A stretch of DNA of 6,028 nucleotides from SM23-73-3 sp965369445 (GTDB lineage: Bacteria; Zixibacteria; MSB-5A5; SM1-73), in the NCBI GenBank assembly GCA_965369445.1, contig CBDUQU010000163.1, positions 1 through 6,028 on the forward strand, written 5' to 3'. The position numbers and the translations under genes were made by a program. Positions 1-5,447 of this stretch are shown piece by piece. How positions within the stretch are numbered: the first letter of the stretch is position 1; every line of letters starts with the position of its first letter. The notes beneath the pieces are model-generated. The model saw only the letters and a program-made list of their open reading frames with translations, did no database searches and was not told where the DNA came from.

Positions 1-6
1 TGACCT

Positions 7-1119
7 ATGCAAAAAAAAACAGAAAAGACTATAACATGCCCTGCCGTCCGATCCAAAGTGCTTGGAGTTAATGTCTACAGGGGTTTCGCCAAATTGTGTG
101 ATCTGGCTGATATTTCCCGCGCCGACATTTACGATCAACAGAAAAACCGAATGGGCACGCAACGAGACTTGAGTCCGACACATGCCCGCGCCGCTTACGA
201 ATATGTCAAAACTAAGGACTTTGGCTTCTGGCCCGAGGTCTTTTTCTGTGCGCGCAAGAAAAACGCTGTGACATTCCAGCCCCTGTCCCCAGAAATGCCT
301 GACCTTGGCATCCTTGAAATTGATGTAAAGGCAACCTCAAAGGGAGTTCCTATTGCAATATCGCGGGTGGATGGAAACCACAGACTCCATTACGCCGACG
401 GAAAAGAAACTGGATACTCGCGAGTTGATAAGCTGGTCTCTTTCTGCCTGGCATACGACCTTACCCGCGAGGAGGAGATACAGCTTTTCAAGGACATCAA
501 CAAGAATCAGAAGCCGATGAATACGAGCCATCTGGACGGCATTGAGGTGCGGCTTACCCCAGAAGAGGAGTTGAAGCGGCGCAACCCCGAACTCTATATT
601 GCCCAGCGTCTTCAGGACGATCGCAACAGTCCCCTGTACGGACGGGTCTATCGGGGTGGTAAAAAGCCAGCCGGTGTTGACATACCTCTCCGGGGGTTGA
701 AAACTGGTATACAGTATATGCTCAGTCGTTCGACCCAATTGCCAAGACTGGAACATGCCGAAGCTCAGTACCGAGTCATAAGGAACTATTTTAATGCAGT
801 TAAACAGTGGCAACCCAAGGCTTGGGAGACACCAAGAGAGTACATTCTGCTAAGAGGCTCCGGCCTATGGGCAATATGCTTCCTCGCCGCCCAAGTAATT
901 GATCGAGCACTCCTTCAGGACCATTTCGATACCAAGTATATGCTGACAGTACTGAAGTCCGGAAAGGAGTGGGATTGGAGTCGAAAGGGGCCGTTCATTG
1001 GTCTCGGCGGTCGCGGAGGCGCACTGGAGATCAGCAACCGCGTTGCGAAGTATCTCAAAGATTCATCTCGAATATCCACAAAGCAACTATTCGACAAGAT
1101 CATGGCAGCGGATGAGTGA
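7..1119 (+). CDS. DGQHR-domain (DndB-like) protein
   Basis: A 370-residue protein that I place in the DGQHR/DndB-like group. It has DGNHR at residues 122-126, extended to DGNHRLHYA, followed by the family's second hallmark F-x-D-I-N-x-N-Q-K at 161-169 and a conserved-looking MNxSxLD stretch at 171-177. The hydrophobic run before the motif (IAISRVDGNHR) resembles ParB-like folds, where a similar G-x-H-R element binds nucleotide. DndB is known as a regulator of DNA phosphorothioation genes, and related proteins occur in other DNA-modification loci. A regulatory or accessory role with the methyltransferase downstream is inference. An in-frame TGA at 1-3 fixes the start at ATG 7 or later; any ribosome binding site lies mostly outside the window. 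The motif has Asn where the family name has Gln. No dndC, dndD or dndE gene is visible here. No signal peptide or membrane segment, so probably cytoplasmic. Residues 180-370 carry no motif I recognise. Confidence 0.8.
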   Translation: MQKKTEKTITCPAVRSKVLGVNVYRGFAKLCDLADISRADIYDQQKNRMGTQRDLSPTHARAAYEYVKTKDFGFWPEVFFCARKKNAVTFQPLSPEMPDLGILEIDVKATSKGVPIAISRVDGNHRLHYADGKETGYSRVDKLVSFCLAYDLTREEEIQLFKDINKNQKPMNTSHLDGIEVRLTPEEELKRRNPELYIAQRLQDDRNSPLYGRVYRGGKKPAGVDIPLRGLKTGIQYMLSRSTQLPRLEHAEAQYRVIRNYFNAVKQWQPKAWETPREYILLRGSGLWAICFLAAQVIDRALLQDHFDTKYMLTVLKSGKEWDWSRKGPFIGLGGRGGALEISNRVAKYLKDSSRISTKQLFDKIMAADE

Positions 1120-1170
1120 GAACGGCCCAACAACACCATACCTGACCAATAATGCAACCGCAGAACAATT

Positions 1171-1310
1171 GGCTCGAGCGTGCTGCGCCACGCGCCCCGA
1201 GTCTCAACCACGCCGTTGCGCCGGCCAGGTCCTCCGCCTTGACACCGGTCTCAGCCCCGGTGCCCCGCAGCCGTGCTGTTTCCAGGGTGGCACTTGGAAC
1301 GGCGTTTGGT
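1171..1310. other. GC-rich structured spacer between DGQHR and methyltransferase genes
   Basis: This is the core of the 239-nt gap (1120-1358) between the first two genes. By hand count 99 of 140 bases are G or C (about 71%), against about 45% in the first 120 bases of the next gene. It holds three inverted repeats. The first is at 1173-1201 (outer CTCG/CGAG, inner GCGTG/CACGC, loop 1183-1188). The second is at 1243-1262 (CACCGG/CCGGTG, 8-nt loop). The third is at 1270-1303 (GCCGT/ACGGC, with an inner TCCA/TGGA pairing). No T-tract follows, so it is not an obvious intrinsic terminator. An operator region, a structured RNA or a remnant of foreign DNA are all possible. I see no convincing promoter: the TTGACA at 1239-1244 has no matching -10 element. 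Confidence 0.5.
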
Positions 1311-1341
1311 GCAATATGCACACACACAGCAAAATCGTTGA

Positions 1342-1347
1342 AGGGAG
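1342..1347 (+). promoter_or_regulatory. Ribosome binding site of the methyltransferase gene
   Basis: AGGGAG lies 11 nt before ATG 1359. The spacing is slightly long, but it is the best purine-rich match upstream, and it supports ATG 1359 because the DPPW motif starts only 21 residues into the protein. Confidence 0.55.
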
Positions 1348-1358
1348 AATAAGTAGCT

Positions 1359-1991
1359 ATGAATGCTAGCCATGATCTACTGAAATTCGTCGGCAAAAGA
1401 AAATTCGCAACAATACTCGCTGACCCGCCTTGGCAGTTTCAAAACCGTACAGGCAAGATGGCACCAGAACATAAAAGACTATCACGCTATCCTACAATGA
1501 AATTGCAGGAAATAAAAGACCTCCCTGTGCAAGCAATCGCCAAGGACCGTGCGCATCTTTACTTGTGGGTGCCTAACGCGCTGTTAGCAGAAGGTGTGCA
1601 GGTAATGGAGAATTGGGGGTTCACCTATAAAACAAACATAATCTGGTACAAAATTAGAAAAGATGGAGGGCCCGATAGAAGAGGTGTCGGCTTCTATTTT
1701 AGAAATGTGACCGAGATGATTCTGTTTGGTGTTCGTGGAAAAAACGTTAGAACATCCCAACCAGGTAGAACTCAAGAGAATATTATATCGTCACGTAAAA
1801 GAGAGCATAGCAGAAAACCGGACGAGCAATACGATATCATCGAATCATGCAGTTCGGCCCCATATTTGGAACTCTTTGGTAGGGGAACAAGGAAAGGATG
1901 GGTTACTTGGGGCAATCAAGCTAATAGTAGCTATAAGCCAGACTGGGATACATACAAGAACAATAGTGCCTCTAAAACCCATTTATCGTAG
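1359..1991 (+). CDS. MT-A70 family DNA adenine-N6 methyltransferase
   Basis: A 210-residue SAM-dependent methyltransferase of the MT-A70 family, predicted to methylate adenine N6 in DNA. The catalytic motif DPPW is at residues 22-25 (ILADPPW), followed by HLYLWVPN at 66-73, GFYFRNVTEMILFGVRG around 111-127, REHSRKPDEQYDIIE around 148-162, and the SAM-site-like LELFGRGTRKGWVTWGN at 169-186. With the DPPW motif before the SAM-binding motif, the order is the permuted one expected of this family. Length is normal for bacterial and phage members, with no separate target-recognition domain, so specificity probably resides in the family's internal loops. It ends 9 nt before the nuclease gene, and the pair look co-transcribed. 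The most likely role is protecting host DNA from that nuclease, as M.MunI-type MT-A70 enzymes do in type II restriction-modification; a solitary or phage-type methylase is the alternative. The target sequence cannot be read from the protein. Confidence 0.9.
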   Translation: MNASHDLLKFVGKRKFATILADPPWQFQNRTGKMAPEHKRLSRYPTMKLQEIKDLPVQAIAKDRAHLYLWVPNALLAEGVQVMENWGFTYKTNIIWYKIRKDGGPDRRGVGFYFRNVTEMILFGVRGKNVRTSQPGRTQENIISSRKREHSRKPDEQYDIIESCSSAPYLELFGRGTRKGWVTWGNQANSSYKPDWDTYKNNSASKTHLS

Positions 1992-2000
1992 CGAGATTAT

Positions 2001-3113
2001 ATGTCGACGGATTTGAGCAAACTCAGAGTATCGTTGACGAAGCACGGTGCACATAAGGTAGCTTATCTTATTAAGAAGTTCGATAAGGATGATATCTTGA
2101 ATCACCTGTCAGGTGATTATCATTCAATAAACATCGATTACGCGCAGGCTCGCAAGATTCTATCCGCAGGTCAAGATGGCATTGCACCAGAATTGTGGAA
2201 CCGATTAAGACAATACGGTGAGGAAGATATTTCCGATGTTGTGTTTATCTCGAATGTTTTCAGTCACGTTGATTTAATCAACACGATGATTAGAGGAATC
2301 GAAGATAATTGTGTGATAAAACGGGGAAGCGTAATAGACGGTAAAGCCTATACTAATTTTGCCCATACAATTGACCAATTTGGCTATTCGATAGAGCACA
2401 CCCCCGATTACGTCTCTTTTGACCTTTCAAGGATATTCCACAAATTCTACTTGTCCAAATTCATTTACGAGATCATAAGCACAAAACTAACTGAGGCCGG
2501 TTGGGATGGAGAAAACGATCTAATAACTGAATGCCAAACTCTAGGCCTGAACAAAGTCTTTGGGCTTTCCACTGACGATTTTCACACTTGGCTCCAGGGA
2601 AATCTAGAAGCGGATGAAACGAAACTCACCCGGACTAAGGCAATAAGAGATTTTCACAAGGGGATCAAATTTAGAAAAGGACACAGAACTAAATATGCCG
2701 GGCGAATAGAAATCAAGCCAACTGACAGACGCACGGCACTATTGCTGCACAACGAAATCCAGAACAAGGTATTTGCTATATTATCCAGTAGATATCCTAA
2801 TGAAGTCGGCACAGAGATTCAATCAAATACAGGCACTATTGATATTGTCAGGGAAAGCAAAGGTTCTCTTACTTTTTATGAAATCAAGACAACCCAAGAC
2901 GTTAAAATAAACATCAGACAAGCCCTCTCTCAACTCTTAGAATATGCTTATTGGAATAGAATTGAAGGCGTCGAAGAATTAGTGATTGTTTCACCTGGGC
3001 ACCCAACCTCTGACGCAGTAGGATATATACAAACCTTGCGAAGCAAATTCGGGATGCCGATATATTATCAATATTTCAATGTCAAGGACGGCATCTTGGG
3101 TGATCCGCTCTAA
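2001..3113 (+). CDS. Putative restriction endonuclease, PD-(D/E)XK fold at C-terminus
   Basis: A 370-residue protein. Residues about 245-370 carry a PD-(D/E)XK nuclease signature: a helix containing Glu252 (LLLHNEIQNKVF), a beta-hairpin with Asp281 (GTIDIV), then Glu294-Ile-Lys296 (FYEIKT), then a helix with Gln307 and Gln311 (RQALSQLLEYAYW). The D-x12-E-x-K spacing is typical of Mg2+-dependent DNA cleavage sites. Residues 1-240 are unlike anything I can name; a stretch near 175-200 (GLNKVFGLSTDDFHTWLQG) looks like a small helical module, and this half may hold DNA recognition. There is no signal peptide or membrane segment. The gene starts 9 nt after the methyltransferase stop with only a weak purine-rich site (GCGAG, 1991-1995), suggesting translational coupling. 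Pairing with the MT-A70 enzyme supports the restriction partner of a type II-like system; this role is inferred from position and active-site motif, not from recognition of the family. Confidence 0.7.
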   Translation: MSTDLSKLRVSLTKHGAHKVAYLIKKFDKDDILNHLSGDYHSINIDYAQARKILSAGQDGIAPELWNRLRQYGEEDISDVVFISNVFSHVDLINTMIRGIEDNCVIKRGSVIDGKAYTNFAHTIDQFGYSIEHTPDYVSFDLSRIFHKFYLSKFIYEIISTKLTEAGWDGENDLITECQTLGLNKVFGLSTDDFHTWLQGNLEADETKLTRTKAIRDFHKGIKFRKGHRTKYAGRIEIKPTDRRTALLLHNEIQNKVFAILSSRYPNEVGTEIQSNTGTIDIVRESKGSLTFYEIKTTQDVKINIRQALSQLLEYAYWNRIEGVEELVIVSPGHPTSDAVGYIQTLRSKFGMPIYYQYFNVKDGILGDPL

Positions 3114-3365
3114 ATGGTCTTCAGAACCAGATACCGGGATATTTGCTTCAAGCCCGAAGCTCGGGTGCCCTGCTCGGACACGGGTCTGTCCGAACACCTG
3201 CCACCAAGACAAAACCCCTTTCTGATACCTAACCCGTATTCTCTCTTACCACAAGCAGCAAATATACCTTAACTTTAATGGTGAAGAGGATAGCTCCAGT
3301 GTGTATAGGAGAACGAATGTTTTTTGCATGCACAGAACACCGCCTTAAGGGAGAAGAAGAATCAT
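3114..3365. other. Intergenic region after the nuclease gene
   Basis: I see no convincing gene in these 252 bases. They hold the two inverted repeats at 3153-3193. Near the right end is a 21-codon frame (ATG 3317 to stop 3382) with AGGAGA at 3307-3312. It overlaps the start of the next small gene and could be a leader peptide, but it is too short to support. Confidence 0.4.
3153..3193. repeat. Two adjacent inverted repeats downstream of the nuclease gene
   Basis: The first is CCCGA/TCGGG at 3153-3165 with a 3-nt loop. The second is TCGGACA/TGTCCGA at 3174-3193, perfect over 7 bp with a 6-nt loop. They lie 40-80 nt after the nuclease stop codon, where a transcription terminator would be expected, but no T-tract follows on the plus strand. 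A weak terminator, an RNA-stabilising structure or a protein site are all possible. Confidence 0.4.
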
Positions 3366-3590
3366 ATGAACCATATATTTGATACCGAGGATGAAGGACA
3401 GAGCTCCACGCAGTTGAAGTTCCCAAAAACCTCGATCGACAAGCTCATCAAAGGGCGAAAACACCCAACGGGTGCTCCGCGATCATCTGGGATGACCAAC
3501 TTCTTTTATGGTGAGCTTCCGAACCATCCTCAGAATACAGATATAAATATCCACAATTCGTTGCAGGAGAACGAACTGGAGGAAAAGTGA
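3366..3590 (+). CDS. Small hypothetical protein
   Basis: A 74-residue frame from ATG 3366, which I prefer to a TTG 14 codons upstream because AAGGGAG at 3347-3353 precedes the ATG by 12 nt. The product is hydrophilic: an acidic N-terminus (DTEDEG), a basic stretch LIKGRKHPTGAP, then MTNFFYGELP, and an acidic end (ENELEEK). There is no membrane segment, signal peptide or Cys/His cluster, and I do not recognise it. The stop codon overlaps a GTG start at 3587 (GTGA), which has a good ribosome binding site (GGAGG, 3578-3582), an arrangement typical of coupled small genes on phages and plasmids. It lies between the restriction-like genes and a tRNA gene on the other strand, so it may be part of an integrated element. 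It could also be a non-coding stretch that happens to stay open. Confidence 0.4.
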   Translation: MNHIFDTEDEGQSSTQLKFPKTSIDKLIKGRKHPTGAPRSSGMTNFFYGELPNHPQNTDINIHNSLQENELEEK

Positions 3591-3682
3591 GAAAAAAATT
3601 AAAACTACCACCAGAAGCACCAGATGCACCAGTACCACCGGTCAGGCGTCTTCGTTTATTTTGGGGACCTATTCAGATAGAC

Positions 3683-3690
3683 AAAAAAAA
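3683..3690 (-). terminator. T8 tract directly behind tRNA-Asn
   Basis: Eight T residues on the minus strand follow the discriminator base of the tRNA immediately. The GC-rich acceptor and T stems of the tRNA could supply the upstream hairpin of a Rho-independent stop. It also shows that no CCA is encoded. Confidence 0.45.
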
Positions 3691-3763
3691 CTCCCGCGGC
3701 TGGACTCGAACCAGCGACAAGGTGGTTAACAGCCACCCACTCTACCAACTGAGTTACGCGGGA
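3691..3763 (-). tRNA. tRNA-Asn (anticodon GTT)
   Basis: A complete 73-nt cloverleaf on the minus strand. The acceptor TCCCGCG pairs perfectly with CGCGGGA, and the discriminator base is G as expected for Asn. The D stem is ACTC/GAGT with loop AGTTGGTA. The anticodon stem is GGTGG/CCACC with loop CTGTTAA, giving anticodon GTT. The variable loop is TTGTC and the T stem is GCTGG/CCAGC with loop TTCGAGT. CCA is not encoded. A sigma70-type promoter lies about 27-55 nt upstream. Its 3' end points toward the restriction-like genes, the side on which tRNA-targeting integrases insert elements. Confidence 0.96.
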
Positions 3764-3790
3764 ATGTTTTTACATTCTTATCAGATTGAC

Positions 3791-3818
3791 AATATATAAG
3801 TCTACAGGTATTTGTCAA
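3791..3818 (-). promoter_or_regulatory. Promoter of tRNA-Asn
   Basis: On the minus strand, consensus TTGACA at 3818-3813 and TATATT at 3796-3791 are separated by 16 nt. The expected transcript start, about 7 nt further on, leaves a leader of about 20 nt before the tRNA. The same arrangement is preserved in front of the second tRNA copy. Confidence 0.75.
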
Positions 3819-3880
3819 GAAAATACAACAGGCAGAACTCAAAAAACATCCAAAGGCGGAATTCTATATTTCTGTGTTCC

Positions 3881-3948
3881 GGCTGGACTCGAATCCCGCC
3901 AACGGCGGGATTAACAGCCACCCACTCTACCAACTGAGTTACGCGGGA
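3881..3948 (-). pseudogene. tRNA-Asn pseudogene or tRNA-derived RNA
   Basis: The 5' half, from the acceptor TCCCGCG through the D arm to the anticodon loop CTGTTAA, is identical to the intact tRNA-Asn downstream. The next 15 nt of the tRNA (3' anticodon stem, variable loop, 5' T stem) are replaced by 17 nt forming a perfect hairpin, TCCCGCC-GTT-GGCGGGA (3910-3894). The T loop and CCAGC follow, but the 3' acceptor strand is absent (CCGGAACACAG instead of CGCGGGA). The anticodon, T and acceptor stems cannot form normally, so it should not work as a tRNA. Its promoter is intact, so it is probably still transcribed; the inserted GCGGGA could pair with the 5' TCCCGC instead. The 3' end of any transcript is unknown. 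Confidence 0.8.
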
Positions 3949-3975
3949 ACGCTTATATGTTCTTATCGGTACGAA

Positions 3976-4003
3976 AATATATGGATATGGGTTTGCTTGT
4001 CAA
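3976..4003 (-). promoter_or_regulatory. Promoter of the defective tRNA copy
   Basis: On the minus strand, TTGACA at 4003-3998 and TATATT at 3981-3976 are separated by 16 nt, matching the promoter of the intact copy. Both boxes are kept although the spacer and leader have diverged. Confidence 0.65.
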
Positions 4004-4022
4004 GAAAATAGTGAAGCGAGAG

Positions 4023-4053
4023 ACAAGCTCATTTACTCACAGAGTACGCTTGT
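4023..4053 (-). terminator. Nested inverted repeat after the HtrA-like gene
   Basis: ACAAGC (4023-4028) pairs perfectly with GCTTGT (4048-4053), and inside it TACTC (4034-4038) pairs perfectly with GAGTA (4042-4046) around a 3-nt loop. It begins 9 nt after the stop codon of the HtrA-like gene in that gene's direction, so a terminator or mRNA 3'-end structure is likely. No clear T-tract follows, so intrinsic termination is uncertain. Confidence 0.45.
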
Positions 4054-4061
4054 ATGAGGAA

Positions 4062-5369
4062 TTACTCTTTTGACTTCTCCAGCCGGAGTAGTTCTAACTC
4101 CTTAGTTAGTTTCTGGATACCAAGCTTGAGCCTCTGGAGTTCCTCCTCCAGTTCGTCCAGCATCCTCTTGTCCCGGTCTGTCCACCCTTCAACGTCCTGA
4201 AGGTAGTCATAGTACGCTCTTTCATAGTATGATTCCACCATCTGGATTTCCGGAGGCCCCGGAGCCTCCCTGCTCGGTCTCCAGACATAGCTGAAGACAG
4301 GTTTCGCCTCTCCCAGGACAGCAGTCAGCGAGTTTATTCTTCCATCCCTTAGGATTTTCAATTCCACCCGCGTACCGGCGGCCTCATTCTTAATGAGCTC
4401 CCGGATGTGAGAACCGTTAACGACTTCCGTCCCTCCAAATTCGATGATCAGGTCGCCATCGGAAAGACCTGCCTTTTCTGCCGGACTTCCCTTCACCACC
4501 TCAGCCACCAGCACGCCGGTGCGACGATTATACCTTTTGTGTAATACCTCACTCAGGTTTTCGGGATAGATTCCGAGGTAGCCCCGTTTGACGGTTCCAT
4601 GCTTGATTATCTGCTCCGCTATCACTTTGAACTTATTCGCTGGCAGGGCTAAGCTGATCCCCGAAGATGGAATCTCGATCTCCCGCGGCGGGATGGTGAG
4701 GGTAGCCTTACCTTTCTTGTCAGTGTAAAAGGTCATGGCGCTGATGTAGGACGGTTCGGACAACTTCGCCGAGACTATCCCGATCACCCTGCCGTAGGTA
4801 TCCAGCACAGGTCCACCACTGTTTCCCGGACTGACGTTAGCGCTCATCTGAATGAAACCATCTTCTCTCAAGCCATTAACAAGTCCTAAGGCTACGGCAC
4901 TGGGAAGCCCGTACGAATTACCCACCAGGGTGAGCCACGACCCAACTTTGATCTTGTCGGAATCTCCTAACTTCGCCGGGGTCAGACCGCTTGCTTCCAC
5001 CTTCAGAACGGCCAGGTTCGACTCTTCGTCTACTCCCACCAATTTCCCCTTTACTAATTTCTGGCCGGGCAAAGTCACCTTGAAGGTCTTCATTCTGCCC
5101 GCCACGCTTGCGGTTGTAAGGATATAACCGTCGGACGTATAGATGATCCCCGATCCCACAAAAGAAGAGGGCACGGTTTTCTTTCTTGCCCCTTTAAGAG
5201 CCCTAACTTCGGCCTCAATGGTGACTAAAGAGGGCTTGATCGACTCCACCAGGCTGGTTATCTCATCCTCCAGCGAGGATAGCGCCTTTCGCTGGGCCTG
5301 AACCGGTCCTGCCCAGCTTAAGAAAAAAGCACAACTGACCAGCCACAAAAACAATAACTTAAGTCTCAT
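4062..5369 (-). CDS. HtrA/DegP-like trypsin-fold PDZ protein with degenerate catalytic triad
   Basis: A 435-residue exported protein. It has an N-terminal signal peptide (residues 1-25, likely cut after PVQA; LVSC at 10-13 resembles a lipobox but lies inside the hydrophobic core). A trypsin-like HtrA domain spans about 45-250, one PDZ domain about 262-353 (GYLGI, GSPAEKAGLSDGDLI), and a charged coiled-coil tail about 400-435. The nucleophile motif GNSGG (Ser184) is present. Where HtrA proteins have His in ILTNxHV this one reads ILTTASV (Ser88), and where they have Asp in xDLAVLK it reads SNLAVLK (Asn118). Both codons were checked in the DNA (AGC, AAC). The triad is therefore broken, and a pseudoprotease, chaperone or binding role in the cell envelope is more likely than proteolysis; this is inference. 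AAGGAG lies 7 nt before ATG 5369. The gene follows an anti-sigma-like gene by 78 nt, pointing to envelope stress control. Confidence 0.88.
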   Translation of the reverse strand: MRLKLLFLWLVSCAFFLSWAGPVQAQRKALSSLEDEITSLVESIKPSLVTIEAEVRALKGARKKTVPSSFVGSGIIYTSDGYILTTASVAGRMKTFKVTLPGQKLVKGKLVGVDEESNLAVLKVEASGLTPAKLGDSDKIKVGSWLTLVGNSYGLPSAVALGLVNGLREDGFIQMSANVSPGNSGGPVLDTYGRVIGIVSAKLSEPSYISAMTFYTDKKGKATLTIPPREIEIPSSGISLALPANKFKVIAEQIIKHGTVKRGYLGIYPENLSEVLHKRYNRRTGVLVAEVVKGSPAEKAGLSDGDLIIEFGGTEVVNGSHIRELIKNEAAGTRVELKILRDGRINSLTAVLGEAKPVFSYVWRPSREAPGPPEIQMVESYYERAYYDYLQDVEGWTDRDKRMLDELEEELQRLKLGIQKLTKELELLRLEKSKE

Positions 5370-5376
5370 CTTCCCT

Positions 5377-5382
5377 CTCCTT
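5377..5382 (-). promoter_or_regulatory. Ribosome binding site of the HtrA-like gene
   Basis: AAGGAG on the minus strand with a 7-nt spacer to ATG 5369, near-ideal. It confirms the start that gives a proper signal peptide. Confidence 0.75.
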
Positions 5383-5447
5383 TTATCCCGTTATCATTCC
5401 TCGTTTCTTCAAACCTCAATCCAACTCAGGTCAGAGGGCATTGGCCA

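Larger units (their letters stand above)
3587..3799 (+). pseudogene. Possible small gene truncated at the tRNA locus
   Basis: A GTG-started frame of 70 codons overlapping the previous stop by 4 nt and preceded by GGAGG at 3578-3582. Its first 35 or so codons give a basic, proline-rich segment (LPPEAPDAPVPP) encoded by short CCA-rich repeats at 3608-3640. From about codon 36 it reads the antisense of the tRNA-Asn gene, which cannot be original coding sequence. Either only the first third is the remnant of a gene cut off where foreign DNA joins the tRNA, or the whole frame is chance. I do not recognise the product. Confidence 0.2.
3698..4010. repeat. Tandem duplication of the tRNA-Asn unit
   Basis: Two copies of a promoter-plus-tRNA unit lie at 3698-3825 and 3881-4010. 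From the -35 box to the anticodon loop they align without gaps at a constant 185-nt offset. The 38 nt of the tRNA 5' half are identical, while the promoter-leader stretch has drifted (TTGACA and TATATT boxes kept). In the 3' half only 13 nt (GGCTGGACTCGAA on the plus strand) are shared, at an offset of 183. Confidence 0.8.

Noticed and set aside
1167..1172. CAATTG in the spacer as the recognition site of the MT-A70/nuclease pair (the MunI target)
   Set aside because: A single 6-bp palindrome is expected by chance, and specificity cannot be inferred from the proteins.
1239..1244. TTGACA as a -35 box for the methyltransferase gene
   Set aside because: At 16-18 nt downstream the sequence is GC-rich, with no -10-like element.
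1152..1352. Plus-strand 66-codon frame in the spacer, with an Ala/Pro/Arg-rich product
   Set aside because: Low-complexity composition typical of GC-rich non-coding DNA; no ribosome binding site or recognisable motif.
1100..1396. Minus-strand frame of 98 codons across the GC-rich spacer
   Set aside because: It overlaps the ends of two well-supported plus-strand genes, has no visible ribosome binding site, and GC-rich DNA stays open by chance. Part of its translation looks protein-like, so an old gene remnant is not excluded.
3719..3799. Protein-coding reading of the region over tRNA-Asn
   Set aside because: The translation is the antisense of a perfect cloverleaf; the tRNA explains the sequence.
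3881..3948. Second functional tRNA-Asn
   Set aside because: The anticodon stem, T stem and acceptor 3' strand are all disrupted despite the identical 5' half.
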